DNA from: Candidatus Nanopelagicales bacterium
Lineage (GTDB): Bacteria > Actinomycetota > Actinomycetes > S36-B12 > UBA5976
Assembly (NCBI GenBank): GCA_030157865.1
Contig: JAOATY010000003.1
Location: 27,883-91,882, forward strand
Reading direction: 5' to 3'
Length of the DNA stretch: 64,000 bases
The notes under the pieces were generated by a model. It saw only the letters and a list, made by a program, of their open reading frames with translations. It was not told the DNA's origin and ran no database searches. The position numbers and the translations under genes were made by a program. Positions 26,937 to 37,344 of this stretch are shown here, one piece after another. Numbering within the stretch: the stretch's first letter is position 1; every line of letters begins with the position of its first letter.

Positions 26937-27423
26937 CTTTAGTAACATCTGTCACTTCTATACACAGTGTGGATAACTATGGGGATATCTTTATTGGGAA
27001 TTAAAGGGATTTAGGGCTTTTGTGGATTAAATCCGGTTAATTACTCACTTTTAAGATAAAACTTGTGGATAACTGTGGATAACTTAAGTTAGAGCTTTTT
27101 AATGTTGATAAGTCTGAAAGTTATCCACAGGAGAGATTTTATATTTTTGTTTATTTAAAGGGAATAAGTGGTTATCCACAGTATCCACAATGCCTACTAC
27201 TGCTACTAAAGATATATTTCAAACCTTTGGTTTCACCAACTCTGTTGTTAACTCTGTGGAACTAGATAAATACCTGAAAAACAAGAGATTTTAAAAGACT
27301 TAAGATTTAGCAAACAGATTGTTGTTCTTAGTTTTTTTATTGGAATAACTGTGGCTGAATTAGTCAGCCAGACATGGCACGATAAAGACTCTAGATATCG
27401 AGACACCAGAGGGTGAGTTGTAA
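26937..27423. other. oriC: replication origin oriC
   Basis: The 487-base dnaA-dnaN gap has five perfect DnaA boxes: TGTGGATAA at 26968-26976, 27064-27072 and 27074-27082 (minus orientation) and TTATCCACA at 27121-27129 and 27172-27180 (plus orientation). Near matches are TGTGGATTA at 27021-27029 and GTATCCACA at 27181-27189. The two orientations face each other across 27083-27120. AT-rich stretches near 27137-27160 and 27280-27345 are candidates for the unwinding element. A 7-bp hairpin (27352-27358 with 27364-27370) precedes dnaN. Confidence 0.93.
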
Positions 27424-28551
27424 GTGAAGTTTCAAGTTGATCGCGACGTTATGGCCGATGCAGTCCTTTGGGCTTCTCGCACCCTACCTACAAAATCTAC
27501 CCAACCTCTATTAACCGGTATGCACCTTGTTGCTGACGAATCTGGATTAACTCTTTCCGGCAGCGACGCCGATGTTAGCGCTCGCGCCAACTTAAAAGCT
27601 GACGTAATTGAAACCGGAACTGTTTTAATCCCAGGACGTCTACTTGCTGACATCACCCGATCCCTACCTTCAGCAGTAATTGATTTTTCTATTGAAGGAA
27701 ACCGCGCAAAAATTTCTTGCGGCCGTTCCTCTTTCACAATTCCAACCATGCCGGTAGCTGAATATCCACCGCTTCCAACCATGCCTGGATTAAGCGGAAC
27801 CGTAACTGGAACAGATTTTGCTAACGCAATTTCTCAGGTTGCGATTGCTGCTTCCCGCGATGAAACTCTGCCAGCTTTCACTGGTGTGAAAATTGATGTT
27901 GAAGGCGCGGTAATCACACTTGCTGCAACAGATAGATATCGGTTAGCGGTTCGTGAGTTGAATTGGTCACCAACTTCAACATCATTAAGTACTCACGCAT
28001 TAGTACCAGCAAAGTTTTTATCTGACTCTTCCAAATCACTTTCACACAGCGACTCAATTTCTCTTGCTTTCGCAACCGGTAACGAAGGATTAATTGGTAT
28101 CGAAGGTTCGGGTCGTCAAACTACAAGTCGCTTACTTGCAGCAGATTTTCCTAAGTACCAAACACTGCTTCCAACTGAATCAACAACCGTTGCGCAAATT
28201 AGCACGAGCGCATTAGTTGAATCCGTTAAGCGTGTTTCGTTAGTACTTGAACGCGAAGCACCAATCCGCGTTCATTTCGCGAACGGCGAAGCCGTAATAA
28301 CTGGCGGCGGCGGCAGTGGCGAGCTTGCTGAAGCTAAAGAATTTATTGAATGCACATTAACTGGCGAAGAATTAACAATCGCTTTCAATCACCAATTCTT
28401 ACTTGATGGACTAAGCGCAATTGATTCCGCAATTGCAGTGGTGTCGATGACAACCGCAATTCGCCCGGCAGTAATTTCTGGCGCGACAGACTTCGGCGCA
28501 CAACCAGATGACAGCTTCAAATACTTGTTAATGCCAATTCGGCAACAGTAA
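27424..28551 (+). CDS. dnaN: DNA polymerase III beta subunit (sliding clamp)
   Basis: Ring-shaped clamp that tethers polymerase III and other partners to DNA. The 375-residue product spans three clamp domains, with LIPGRLLADITRSLP in domain I, AATDRYRLAVRELNW in domain II, and the C-terminal YLLMPIRQQ close to the usual LMPMR(L/V) ending. It starts at GTG. It is the first gene on the right of oriC and 32 bases upstream of recF. Confidence 0.97.
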   Translation: MKFQVDRDVMADAVLWASRTLPTKSTQPLLTGMHLVADESGLTLSGSDADVSARANLKADVIETGTVLIPGRLLADITRSLPSAVIDFSIEGNRAKISCGRSSFTIPTMPVAEYPPLPTMPGLSGTVTGTDFANAISQVAIAASRDETLPAFTGVKIDVEGAVITLAATDRYRLAVRELNWSPTSTSLSTHALVPAKFLSDSSKSLSHSDSISLAFATGNEGLIGIEGSGRQTTSRLLAADFPKYQTLLPTESTTVAQISTSALVESVKRVSLVLEREAPIRVHFANGEAVITGGGGSGELAEAKEFIECTLTGEELTIAFNHQFLLDGLSAIDSAIAVVSMTTAIRPAVISGATDFGAQPDDSFKYLLMPIRQQ

Positions 28552-28583
28552 ATAGCGAAAATAAATATCGGCAAACTTTAGTA

Positions 28584-29684
28584 ATGCAGATATCTAAACT
28601 TTCGCTACGCAATTTTCGTAACCACGAAAATTTAGACCTTTCTTTTTCGTCGGGCGCCACAACAATTGTTGGCCGCAACGGCCGTGGAAAAACCAACATT
28701 GTTGAAGCCGTTCACTACTTGGCAACCCTTGGTAGCCATCGGGTTTCTCAGGACGCGCCCTTAATCCGTAACGGACAAAGCACAGCATCGGTGCTGGCAA
28801 ATGTAGAGAAACATAAACGCCAAGCTCAAGTTGAATTAATCATTAACTACCCAGGCACAAACAAAGTTTCGCTAAATGGAAATCCGTTAACTAGACCGCG
28901 CGACATTTTAGGTTTAGTCACCACCGTGATTTTTTCACCAGAAGATCTTGAGTTAGTAAAAGGCGAACCATCAGCACGACGAAAATTTATTGATGAGCTA
29001 AGTACGTTGTTAGCACCTAAATTTTCAAATACTCGAAGCGACTACGAGCGAACCCTAAAACAACGAAACACACTTTTAAAATCACTCGGGCGGAGAAGCC
29101 CTTCACCACAAGCGCGCGCGACATTAGATGCCTGGGATGAGCAACTAATCTCCTCTGGTTCCGAAATGATATTCACTCGGCTCGAGAACATTAAAAAGAT
29201 TCAACCGCACGTTACTGAATTTGGAACAACAATCAGCGGAGACACTGAACCACTTCATCTAAATTACTTAAATAGCTGGTTATCACCTGAAACAAAAGAC
29301 ATTAAAGAAATCGAAAATCTTTTCCGCGCTGAATTAGAAAATCGAAACAAAGATGAAATCGATCGTGGTTTAACACTTGTTGGGCCGCATCGCGACGATT
29401 TAAATATTCAACTAAGTGATATGCCGGCAAAAGGTTACGCCTCGCACGGACAGTCTTGGTCAATTGCAATCGCACTACGACTAGCTGCGTTTAAAACGTT
29501 GCGGGAACACGACGACGATCCAATTTTAATTTTGGACGACGTTTTTGCCGAGCTAGATGAAAGACGACGTAATCGACTTATCTCAATAATTTCTGATGTA
29601 GAACAAACCTTGATTACCGCCGCAGTTCTAGAAGATATTCCAAAAGGATTGCCGAGCCACCAACTTTTGTTAGAAGATAACTAA
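28584..29684 (+). CDS. recF: DNA replication and repair protein RecF
   Basis: SMC-like ATPase that helps load RecA at gaps. The 366-residue protein starts LSLRNFRNHENLDL, has Walker A GRNGRGKTNIVEAVHYL near 29-45, the signature region SARRKFIDELSTLL, and Walker B PILILDDVFAELDERRR near 314-330. No 6-phosphogluconate dehydrogenase gene lies between dnaN and recF, unlike some mycobacteria and streptomycetes. Confidence 0.96.
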   Translation: MQISKLSLRNFRNHENLDLSFSSGATTIVGRNGRGKTNIVEAVHYLATLGSHRVSQDAPLIRNGQSTASVLANVEKHKRQAQVELIINYPGTNKVSLNGNPLTRPRDILGLVTTVIFSPEDLELVKGEPSARRKFIDELSTLLAPKFSNTRSDYERTLKQRNTLLKSLGRRSPSPQARATLDAWDEQLISSGSEMIFTRLENIKKIQPHVTEFGTTISGDTEPLHLNYLNSWLSPETKDIKEIENLFRAELENRNKDEIDRGLTLVGPHRDDLNIQLSDMPAKGYASHGQSWSIAIALRLAAFKTLREHDDDPILILDDVFAELDERRRNRLISIISDVEQTLITAAVLEDIPKGLPSHQLLLEDN

Positions 29685-29688
29685 CATC

Positions 29689-30198
29689 GTGCTGGATAAA
29701 CCACAACAAGAATTTTTGCGGTCCTTGCTTAGTAGAGCCAGGGTCCGCACCTCAACTGTGCCCAATCGCAAAAATCGAAATACTAATTTTTATGACGAAC
29801 AAAGAAGTGGCGCCGGCCCAGACGAAAGGGATCCAGCGACACTTTCGGGATTAATCGACCGCTTGATAATCAGCAAAGGCTGGGACTTACAGGTTGCAAC
29901 CGGACGACTTCATGGGCAATGGGGCTTAATTGTCGGCCACGATGTAGCTAGTCACGTAAAAATCGAATCTTTTAATCTGGACCCAAGTGGTCAATCGGGG
30001 ACCCTGGTCTTGCGAGCTGAATCGAGCGCTTGGGCCACCCAAATTCGCCTACTTTTGCCAACCATCTCCCAGCGCCTTGGCGAGGAAATAGGACAGGGTC
30101 GAATTAGCGAAATTAAGGTCCTCGGACCCACTGCGCCATCCTGGAAACACGGCCAAAGAAGTGTCCCTGGAAGGGGTCCAAGGGATACCTACGGGTAA
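29689..30198 (+). CDS. dciA: DciA-like DUF721 protein
   Basis: A 169-residue protein of the DciA (DUF721) family, which in bacteria without DnaC helps load the DnaB helicase. The first 55 residues are basic and probably disordered. The KH-like domain is about 60-150, with LIISKGWDLQVATGRLHGQWGLIVG and LVLRAESSAWATQIRLLLP in segments. It begins at GTG 4 bases after recF and lies before gyrB, the order of Rv0004. Confidence 0.92.
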   Translation: MLDKPQQEFLRSLLSRARVRTSTVPNRKNRNTNFYDEQRSGAGPDERDPATLSGLIDRLIISKGWDLQVATGRLHGQWGLIVGHDVASHVKIESFNLDPSGQSGTLVLRAESSAWATQIRLLLPTISQRLGEEIGQGRISEIKVLGPTAPSWKHGQRSVPGRGPRDTYG

Positions 30199-30319
30199 TA
30201 CCCCGACTCCCAAAAAATTCAATAAACAGATAGGATTAGGGGTACTAGCGCGCCTGAAAAACTCCCTATTTAGGGTCTGACATTCAGGAGCCAATAACGT
30301 ACGACGGAAAGGCCCTAAC

Positions 30320-32287
30320 GTGACATATGACGGCAGTGCCATCCAGGTCCTAGAGGGCCTCGATGCAGTTAGAAAACGCCCAGGCATGTACATCGGTTCA
30401 ACCGGTGAAAGAGGCCTCCACCACTTGGTCTACGAAGTCGTAGATAACTCTGTCGATGAAGCGCTAGCGGGGCATTGCACCCACATTGACGTAACAATTT
30501 TGGAAGATGGCGGCGTTCGCGTCGTTGATAACGGCCGCGGTATCCCAGTAGATATCGTTCCTTCAGAAGGAAAACCAGCTGTTGAAGTTGTACTTACAGT
30601 TCTGCACGCCGGCGGAAAGTTTGGCGGCGGCGGTTACGCAGTTTCCGGCGGTCTGCACGGCGTGGGCGTCTCGGTTGTAAACGCACTATCTACAAAGGTA
30701 GACGTCGAGGTTCGCCGTGAAGGATCTATTCACACTCAGTCATACAAGTACGGTGTCCCAGTTGCCCCACTTAAAAAAGGTGGCAAAACCGAAGTAACTG
30801 GAACCACAGTTACTTTCTGGGCAGACGGTGACATTTTTGAAACCACTACATATGATTTCGAAACTTTGTCTCGTCGTTTCCAAGAAATGGCATTTCTAAA
30901 TCGCGGCCTAACACTTTCGTTAACTGACGAACGAATTTCCGCTGGTCCAGTAATCGACGAGGAAACCGGCGAACCAAAAATTGATGGCCCGCGCAGCGTC
31001 ACTTACATGTACGAAGGCGGAATCGCAGATTTTGTTCGCCACCTAAATGCACGTAAGACACCAATCCATAACGACGTTGTCGAATTCTTCTCTGAAGACA
31101 CAACCCGTGGCTTAAGTCTTGAAGTTGCTATGCAATGGAACAGCAGCTACACCGAATCGGTTTACTCATTCGCAAACACAATTAACACAATTGAAGGCGG
31201 TACTCACGAAGAAGGTTTCCGTACCGCTTTAACTTCGCTGGTAAATAAGTTTGCGCGTGAGTGGAGCATCCTGAAAGAAAAAGATACGAATCTTTCCGGC
31301 GAAGATGTTCGCGAAGGTTTAACTGCAATTGTTTCTATCAAACTTCACGAACCACAGTTCGAAGGTCAGACAAAAACCAAGCTTGGAAACACTGAAGCAA
31401 AAACCTTCGTACAAAAAGTTGTTAACGAAGAACTAGCAGCTTGGTTTGAAAAAAATCCTGCACAAGGTAAAGACATTGCTCGCAAATCTTTGCAAGCAGC
31501 AACTGCTCGTCTAGCTGCGCGTAAAGCTCGCGACTTAGCACGTAACCGTAAGGGCTTGCTAGGAAGCAGCAGCTTGCCTGGAAAGTTGAAGGATTGCTCC
31601 AGCAACGAACCAACTGAGTGTGAAGTATTTATCGTTGAAGGTGACTCGGCCGGCGGCTCTGCTGGTCAGGGTCGCGATCCACGCACTCAAGCTATTTTGC
31701 CGATCCGTGGAAAAATTCTTAACGTCGAAAAAACCAGAATCGATCGAGTACTTGCAAACACCGAAGTACAAGCAATCATCTCTGCATTTGGAACTGGTAT
31801 CCAAGATGAATTTGATATCAACAAGCTGCGCTATCACAAATTAGTTTTGATGGCGGATGCTGACGTTGATGGTCAACACATTCGTACTTTGCTTTTAACT
31901 TTCTTATTCCGTTACATGCGCCCACTTGTTGATGGTGGATTTGTTTACGTTGCACAGCCGCCGCTTTACAAAGTGAAGTGGTCACGTGAAGCACCAGGTT
32001 ATGCATACTCAGACAAACAGCGTGATCAAATTGTTGAAGCTGGACTTGCTGCTGGTAAGAAACTTCGCAACGAAGATATCCAGCGCTACAAAGGTCTTGG
32101 TGAAATGAATGCCGAAGAACTTTGGGAAACCACAATGGATCCAGCAACTCGAGTCCTGTTGCAGGTTTCGGTGGACGATGCAGCGCAAGCTGATCAACTT
32201 TTCTCAACCCTTATGGGAGAAGACGTCGAAAGTCGACGCAACTTCATTCAACGCAATGCACATGACGTGCGGTTCTTGGACATCTAA
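30320..32287 (+). CDS. gyrB: DNA gyrase subunit B
   Basis: ATPase subunit of gyrase. The 655-residue product starts at GTG with [22 protein letters not shown]. The GHKL ATPase motifs are present ([13 protein letters not shown] near 39-51; the glycine-rich [21 protein letters not shown] near 100-120), and the TOPRIM domain has [15 protein letters not shown] near 441-455 and [15 protein letters not shown] near 516-530. Its stop overlaps the gyrA start by one base, giving equal production of both subunits. Confidence 0.97.
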   Translation: MTYDGSAIQVLEGLDAVRKRPGMYIGSTGERGLHHLVYEVVDNSVDEALAGHCTHIDVTILEDGGVRVVDNGRGIPVDIVPSEGKPAVEVVLTVLHAGGKFGGGGYAVSGGLHGVGVSVVNALSTKVDVEVRREGSIHTQSYKYGVPVAPLKKGGKTEVTGTTVTFWADGDIFETTTYDFETLSRRFQEMAFLNRGLTLSLTDERISAGPVIDEETGEPKIDGPRSVTYMYEGGIADFVRHLNARKTPIHNDVVEFFSEDTTRGLSLEVAMQWNSSYTESVYSFANTINTIEGGTHEEGFRTALTSLVNKFAREWSILKEKDTNLSGEDVREGLTAIVSIKLHEPQFEGQTKTKLGNTEAKTFVQKVVNEELAAWFEKNPAQGKDIARKSLQAATARLAARKARDLARNRKGLLGSSSLPGKLKDCSSNEPTECEVFIVEGDSAGGSAGQGRDPRTQAILPIRGKILNVEKTRIDRVLANTEVQAIISAFGTGIQDEFDINKLRYHKLVLMADADVDGQHIRTLLLTFLFRYMRPLVDGGFVYVAQPPLYKVKWSREAPGYAYSDKQRDQIVEAGLAAGKKLRNEDIQRYKGLGEMNAEELWETTMDPATRVLLQVSVDDAAQADQLFSTLMGEDVESRRNFIQRNAHDVRFLDI

Positions 32288-34854
32288 TGACTGAAATTAA
32301 TGACGCAACCCACGATCAAATTGAAATCGTTGACCTTAATGTTGAAATGCAAAGGTCGTACCTTAACTACGCGATGAGCGTTATCGTCTCGCGCGCATTG
32401 CCTGATGTGCGAGACGGCCTAAAGCCAGTACACCGCCGCGTGATCTATGCAATGTATGACGGTGGCTACCGCCCAGATCGCGCATTCAATAAGAGTGCTC
32501 GTGTAGTTGGCGAAGTTATGGGTCAGTATCACCCACATGGTGACAGCGCTATCTATGACACTTTGGTTCGTCTGACTCAAGCTTGGTCACTTCGCTACCC
32601 ACTTGCACAGGGTCAAGGTAACTTCGGCTCACCAGGTAATGACTCAGCTGCTGCTTCGCGTTACACCGAAGTCCGCATGGCCCAACTTGCCATGGAAATG
32701 GTTCGCGATATCGATCAAGACACCGTTGACTTCACACCGAATTACGACGGTAAAAACCTAGAACCAACAGTTCTACCAAGCCGTTTCCCTAACCTTTTGG
32801 TTAACGGATCATCAGGTATCGCTGTTGGTATGGCCACAAACATTCCGCCACACAACCTCACTGAGGTAGCTGCTGGTGTGCAATGGGCGCTAGAACACCC
32901 AGATGCCACACGCGAAGAATTACTCGAAGCGTTGATGGAAAGAATCACTGGTCCAGATTTCCCAACCGGCGGTCAAATTGTTGGACGTCGTGGAATTCAA
33001 GATGCCTATCGCACGGGTCGTGGGTCTGTCACGATGCGCGCCGTTACCGAAATCACTGAAGACAAGCGCGGTCGCACAATCATCGCGATCACTCAGTTGC
33101 CTTACCAAGTTAATCCGGACAACTTACTTGAGCGAATTGCCGAACTAGTTGAACAAGGCAAAGTCGGCGGCATCGCTGACCTTGTTGATGAAAGCTCATC
33201 ACGAACCGGAATGCGCATTGTTGTTGTACTGAAGCGCGATGCAGTGCCAAAGGTTGTTCTCAACAACTTGTTCAAGTACACCCAACTTCAAGACAACTTC
33301 GGTGCAAACATGTTGGCTCTTGTCGACGGCGTTCCTCGCACCCTAACTCTTGATGCTTTTGTAACGAACTGGATCGAACATCAAGTTGAAGTTATTCAGC
33401 GTCGCACTGCTTACCGTTTGCGAATTGCAGAAGAGCGCGTACATATCTTGATTGGTTTGCTAAAAGCAATCGATCGCATTGATGAAGTAATCGCATTAAT
33501 TCGTGCATCAGAGTCTGCTTCCGTTGCACAATCAGGCTTAATGAAACTTCTCGACATTGATGAAATTCAAGCGCAAGCAATTCTTGACATGCAGCTTCGT
33601 AAACTTGCTGCTCTTGAGCGCAACGAACTACAAACTCAGCACGACAAGTTAATGGCTGAGATTGCCGACTACAAAGATATTTTGTCGAACGTAACTCGCC
33701 AGCGCAGCATTGTTAGCGAAGAGCTTGCCGACATTGTTGGCAAGTTTGGAGATGAGCGTCGCACCACAATCGTGGCTGACGAAAACGATGTAACTCATGA
33801 AGATCTAATTGCGGTTGAGCCAATCGTGGTAACACTTTCTGCGGATGGTTACATCAAGCGAACTAAGGCTGCGCTGTACCGCTCCCAAAAGCGTGGCGGT
33901 CGTGGCGTTAAGGGTGCAGCTCTTAAGCAAGATGACGTGGTTACTAATTTCTTCGTAACAACGACCCATCACTGGATCTTGTTCTTCACTAACCGTGGAC
34001 GAGTATTCCGGGTGAAGGCATACGAGTTAACTGACACTGGTCGCGATGCCCGCGGACAGCACGTAGCGAACTTGCTATCACTTGCCCCAGAAGAGCAAGT
34101 TGTAGAAGTTCAAGACCTGCGTGATTACGAACAAGCCAAGTACTTAGTCCTTGCTACTCGCAATGGCGTAATCAAGAAGTCCAGACTTGCTGATTACGAT
34201 TCATCGCGCAGCACCGGACTAGTTGCTATCACGCTTCGCGATGAAGACGATGTAGTTTCAGCTCAGCTTGTAAACGATGAAGATGACCTGCTTTTGGTTT
34301 CAAAAATGGGTTACTCAGTTCGATGCCATGCTGACGATGCAACACTTCGTCCAATGGGACGTACTGCTGGTGGTGTTATCGGAATCAGATTCAAGACCGA
34401 TGACGATTACTTGCTAAAGATGGAAGTCGCAACGCCAGATTCATTCGTTGTCACAGTCACTGAAGGTGGCTGGGCTAAGCGCACCAGCATCGAAGAGTGG
34501 AATGCAAAGGGTCGTGGCACACAAGGTGTCCGAGCTATGCGTCTAGTCGAAAAGCGTGGCGGTTTAGCTGGCGCATTGATCTGTGCAGCTGATGACGAAA
34601 TTTTCGCTATTGCTAGCAACGGTGTTGTAATCCGAACTCGCGTTGATGAAATTCGCGCAGCCGGACGCGACACCATGGGTGTTTCGTTTATGAAGGTTGG
34701 AGATGACGACCAGGTTGTTGCGGTAGCTCGCAGCTCTGCAGCGTCCATGGCCGCACTAGACAGCGTTGAAGTAACAGTAGAGGCCGAAGAATCAGCAGTC
34801 GTTGAATCTGACGAAGCAGTTGAGCAAGTTGCCAAAGACGGGGAAGAGGCATAA
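32287..34854 (+). CDS. gyrA: DNA gyrase subunit A
   Basis: DNA cutting and rejoining subunit of gyrase, 855 residues. The catalytic tyrosine is Y126 in [10 protein letters not shown]. The quinolone-contact region reads [10 protein letters not shown] (82-91), with serine at 87 and aspartate at 91, equivalent to E. coli S83 and D87, unlike the alanine of M. tuberculosis. The C-terminal beta-pinwheel has the GyrA box QKRGGRG, and the protein ends in an acidic tail of about 35 residues ([19 protein letters not shown]). Confidence 0.97.
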   Translation: MTEINDATHDQIEIVDLNVEMQRSYLNYAMSVIVSRALPDVRDGLKPVHRRVIYAMYDGGYRPDRAFNKSARVVGEVMGQYHPHGDSAIYDTLVRLTQAWSLRYPLAQGQGNFGSPGNDSAAASRYTEVRMAQLAMEMVRDIDQDTVDFTPNYDGKNLEPTVLPSRFPNLLVNGSSGIAVGMATNIPPHNLTEVAAGVQWALEHPDATREELLEALMERITGPDFPTGGQIVGRRGIQDAYRTGRGSVTMRAVTEITEDKRGRTIIAITQLPYQVNPDNLLERIAELVEQGKVGGIADLVDESSSRTGMRIVVVLKRDAVPKVVLNNLFKYTQLQDNFGANMLALVDGVPRTLTLDAFVTNWIEHQVEVIQRRTAYRLRIAEERVHILIGLLKAIDRIDEVIALIRASESASVAQSGLMKLLDIDEIQAQAILDMQLRKLAALERNELQTQHDKLMAEIADYKDILSNVTRQRSIVSEELADIVGKFGDERRTTIVADENDVTHEDLIAVEPIVVTLSADGYIKRTKAALYRSQKRGGRGVKGAALKQDDVVTNFFVTTTHHWILFFTNRGRVFRVKAYELTDTGRDARGQHVANLLSLAPEEQVVEVQDLRDYEQAKYLVLATRNGVIKKSRLADYDSSRSTGLVAITLRDEDDVVSAQLVNDEDDLLLVSKMGYSVRCHADDATLRPMGRTAGGVIGIRFKTDDDYLLKMEVATPDSFVVTVTEGGWAKRTSIEEWNAKGRGTQGVRAMRLVEKRGGLAGALICAADDEIFAIASNGVVIRTRVDEIRAAGRDTMGVSFMKVGDDDQVVAVARSSAASMAALDSVEVTVEAEESAVVESDEAVEQVAKDGEEA

Positions 34855-35334
34855 ATGTCAGACATCGACATCGATCTAAATGATGATCAACCAACTAAGC
34901 GGAATTTCTTCAAGAATCCGCTTAAGTCGAGCGAGCAGCCAGTTGTTGCAAGCTCGCCGGCAGTGACTCAAACTCAGCCTCGTGAAGTGCGCCTTCACTT
35001 GACCCACATCGATCCATGGTCGGCAGCCAAGCGAGCTTTCGTGCTTGGCGTGCTGATCGCAGGAATACTTATCGTGGCCACGATTGTGCTCTGGGTTGTG
35101 CTGTCAGCAGCTGGCGTATTCGAAGCAGTATCAAGCCTGTGGAGCGATGCATCTGGTAACACCGGAACTGGAATTAGCTTCCTGTCACTTGGTCGCTTAT
35201 TAGGTTTGGCAATGGTCGTTTCTGCAATTGAAATTGTGCTTTTGAGCGTACTTTCCACACTTTTTGCAGTTCTTTACAACCTCAGCGTTGGGTTTACCGG
35301 CGGGGTCGAATACACCTTCACCGATCGGGGTTAA
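34855..35334 (+). CDS. DUF3566 transmembrane protein
   Basis: A 159-residue membrane protein of an actinobacterial family always close to gyrA (Rv0007 type). The first 45 residues are charged and disordered. The DUF3566 domain begins at VRLHLTHIDPWSAAKRAFVLG. Two membrane segments are near 62-87 and 118-145. The C-terminus GFTGGVEYTFTDRG is typical. The ATG directly follows the gyrA stop, so it is cotranscribed with gyrase. Its function is not known. Confidence 0.9.
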   Translation: MSDIDIDLNDDQPTKRNFFKNPLKSSEQPVVASSPAVTQTQPREVRLHLTHIDPWSAAKRAFVLGVLIAGILIVATIVLWVVLSAAGVFEAVSSLWSDASGNTGTGISFLSLGRLLGLAMVVSAIEIVLLSVLSTLFAVLYNLSVGFTGGVEYTFTDRG

Positions 35335-35380
35335 TCCTTCATTTTGGGTGAAAGCCCGCTTTGAGGTAACCTCTTAACTC

Positions 35381-35398
35381 GTGCCTAGAAATAGGCAC
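35381..35398 (+). other. GAAA-capped hairpin before tRNA-Ile
   Basis: GTGCCTA and TAGGCAC flank GAAA as a perfect 7-bp stem with a GNRA tetraloop. It lies 34 bases upstream of the tRNA. No T-run follows on the plus strand, so a role in RNA processing or protection of the upstream messenger end is more likely than termination. Confidence 0.4.
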
Positions 35399-35432
35399 AA
35401 ACCGCAAGAACTTTAAGAAACGCAAGAAATCA

Positions 35433-35507
35433 GGGCCCATAGCTCAGCTTGGTTAGAGCGCTTCGCTGATAACGAAGAGGTCGGTGGTTCAAGTCCACCT
35501 GGGCCCA
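35433..35507 (+). tRNA. tRNA-Ile (GAT)
   Basis: A full cloverleaf of 75 bases: acceptor GGGCCCA with TGGGCCC, D-arm AGCTC...GAGC, anticodon stem CTTCG/CGAAG around loop CTGATAA with anticodon GAT, and a T-arm with GGTTCAAGTCC. CCA is not encoded. Its place downstream of gyrA with tRNA-Ala matches other actinobacteria. Confidence 0.98.
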
Positions 35508-35543
35508 CGCACGGTTTTCGAATCTAGAAGGATAGGAAGCGTA

Positions 35544-35657
35544 ATGAAAAAACTTTTGTCACTAGCATTGCTAGCGGTTGCTGGTTACGTTATCTACCAA
35601 CAGGCAGAAAACAGCAAAGCCGAGCAAGAATTGTGGACACAGGCTACTTCAGAGTAG
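35544..35657 (+). CDS. DLW-39 family small membrane peptide
   Basis: A 37-residue peptide starting MKKLLSLALLAVAGYVIYQ, one membrane helix, then a short charged tail containing QELWTQATSE. It has a ribosome binding site (AGGATAGGAAG) just upstream. Length, helix, the LW motif and its position between tRNA-Ile and tRNA-Ala match the DLW-39 family, an actinobacterial peptide of unknown function found at this place near gyrA. Confidence 0.85.
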   Translation: MKKLLSLALLAVAGYVIYQQAENSKAEQELWTQATSE

Positions 35658-35681
35658 ATTTTGTTCTACGGTTTTACCGCC

Positions 35682-35754
35682 GGGGAATTAGCTCAATTGG
35701 TAGAGCACTGCCTTTGCAAGGCAGGGGTTAGGGGTTCGAGTCCCCTATTCTCCA
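35682..35754 (+). tRNA. tRNA-Ala (TGC)
   Basis: A 73-base cloverleaf: acceptor GGGGAAT with ATTCTCC (one G-T pair), anticodon stem CTGCC/GGCAG around TTTGCAA with anticodon TGC, and T-arm GGTTCGAGTCC. CCA is not encoded. A terminator follows 6 bases later. Confidence 0.98.
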
Positions 35755-35760
35755 CAAATA

Positions 35761-35795
35761 AGTGGAGGTAGTTTTTCTACCTCCACTTTTGTTTT
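35761..35795 (+). terminator. terminator after tRNA-Ala
   Basis: AGTGGAGGTAG (35761-35771) and CTACCTCCACT (35777-35787) form a perfect 11-bp stem with a TTTTT loop, followed by TTTGTTTT. Confidence 0.93.
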
Positions 35796-35842
35796 GACTA
35801 AACGCTTAATACATTTTTCCAAAGACACTTGAAAGAAAAATC

Positions 35843-37084
35843 ATGAATGACCTGCGTAGCGCCTCACCACAAGTAAAACGTTTTCTTGCTGGCGCATTGC
35901 TTAACTCACTTGGTGGTGGTTTAACACTTCCAGTTTTAGTTATCTACTTGAACCAAGTACGCGGAATTTCATTAGCTGCAGCATCACTTGTTCTGTCATG
36001 GATGGCGATAACCGGTTTGGTTTATTCGCCAATCATCGGACACTTGGTAGATAAGTTTGGCCCGCGTCGAATTATGTTGGTCGCGATCTTGATTGAGGCA
36101 ACCGCAACTCTGCTTTGGGTTTTTGTAACAGACTTACGAAGCGCATTGTTAGTTGGCGCCTTAGCTTCGCTAGGACATTCTGCAATTTGGCCACCGCAAA
36201 CCACAATGATGGCGCGCATGGTCAGTGAAGACTTCCGACCTAAATTCTTTGGATTGCAATTCATGATGCTTAATTTGGGTTTGGGTTTAGGTGGAGTTTT
36301 CAGTTCACTCATCGTCAATGTTGATGACCCATCGAGCTTCACCCGACTTTATGTAATTGATTCATTTACGTTTTTGATTTACTTCGCATTTATTCTTTCG
36401 CTTCGTGGAGTTGGCGGGCGAATTGAAAAGACAAAAGAAGATATTGAAAACGATGGCGGCTACCGGCAAATAGTTGCTGACCATAAGTTCATGCGACTCA
36501 CGCTTGCAAAACTTTTAATGATTACTTTTGGTTATGCATCTCTAGAAGCTGGCTTGCCGGCGTTACTTACTTTGTTCGGCGATTTATCGGTAAAGGCACT
36601 CGGCCCGATCTGGGCCGTGAACACTGGCGTGATTGTCCTTGGACAAATTTTTGTCATTAACCGATTAGGGGGACGAAGCCGAATTCGATTGCTGGCCTTA
36701 GTCTCCGCCATCTGGACTATGTCCTGGTTGATTATTGGATTCAGCGTTTCGCTTGACCCCACCGCAACGTTTATCCTGGCCGCTGTCGGAATCGGCATCT
36801 TTGCACTTGGTGAAATGATTTGGTCCTCGGTTGGTCCAACACTGACTAACGAATTAGCTCCGGAACATTTGCGCGGCCGCTACAACTCCGTAGATGGATT
36901 AGTTTGGGTTTTTGCTGGTGCAGCCGGCCCAGCCATCTCGGGAATCATGCTGCAGTTCGAATTAGTGATTGCGTGGATAGGCTTGATTGTTTTTGGCCAA
37001 GTATTTGGCGGCTTTCTGGCTTTGCGCCTAAAGAAGGTTTTAACTCCAGCCCAAGACGGACTTTTGGTGGCCAGCGAAAAATAG
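35843..37084 (+). CDS. MFS transporter
   Basis: A 413-residue protein with about 12 hydrophobic segments. The superfamily signature G-H-L-V-D-K-F-G-P-R-R is near residues 64-74 and a second-half motif ELAPEHLRGRYNSV near 336-349. The layout resembles drug-efflux permeases (DHA1 type), but the substrate cannot be assigned. It stands alone between the tRNA terminator and the dnaB upstream region. Confidence 0.8.
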   Translation: MNDLRSASPQVKRFLAGALLNSLGGGLTLPVLVIYLNQVRGISLAAASLVLSWMAITGLVYSPIIGHLVDKFGPRRIMLVAILIEATATLLWVFVTDLRSALLVGALASLGHSAIWPPQTTMMARMVSEDFRPKFFGLQFMMLNLGLGLGGVFSSLIVNVDDPSSFTRLYVIDSFTFLIYFAFILSLRGVGGRIEKTKEDIENDGGYRQIVADHKFMRLTLAKLLMITFGYASLEAGLPALLTLFGDLSVKALGPIWAVNTGVIVLGQIFVINRLGGRSRIRLLALVSAIWTMSWLIIGFSVSLDPTATFILAAVGIGIFALGEMIWSSVGPTLTNELAPEHLRGRYNSVDGLVWVFAGAAGPAISGIMLQFELVIAWIGLIVFGQVFGGFLALRLKKVLTPAQDGLLVASEK

Positions 37085-37140
37085 TTTGAAAATACTTTTT
37101 ACACACAGGCTCGAAACCCCAAAACCCCTGATAAATAGGG

Positions 37141-37239
37141 ATATCCACAGGTAAAGCCAGGCTGTCCACACAAGATATCCCCAGCTAAATACCCATTGTT
37201 TCGGCGGTTTTCCCCAATTTGTCCACCTAGTTATCCACA
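37141..37239 (+). promoter_or_regulatory. DnaA-box cluster upstream of dnaB
   Basis: Four DnaA-box-like 9-mers lie in one orientation: ATATCCACA (37141-37149), CTGTCCACA (37162-37170), TTGTCCACC (37219-37227) and the perfect TTATCCACA (37231-37239). Each of the first three differs from TTATCCACA or TTGTCCACA at one base. The 260-base gap 37085-37344 contains no gene, and I see no other element in it. The boxes end 105 bases before the dnaB start, a place where DnaA could control dnaB. Confidence 0.7.
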
Positions 37240-37344
37240 GGGGTCATTGTTTATGTCAGTCCGGGGACATACAGTCAATAACACCTGGTTGTACCAGCGG
37301 GAACAAGAGTTCTTGGCGGTAACCAGGACGAAAAGGTGGGTTAC

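Noticed and set aside
27223..27238. AAACC/GGTTT small palindrome in oriC as a parS-like or regulator site
   Set aside because: It is only a short AT-rich dyad without match to the parS consensus or a known box.
35433..35754. tRNA-Ile and tRNA-Ala pair as a sign of a 16S-23S rRNA spacer
   Set aside because: Sequence on both sides is protein-coding (DUF3566 gene and an MFS gene); no rRNA is present. The pair is the normal post-gyrA arrangement.
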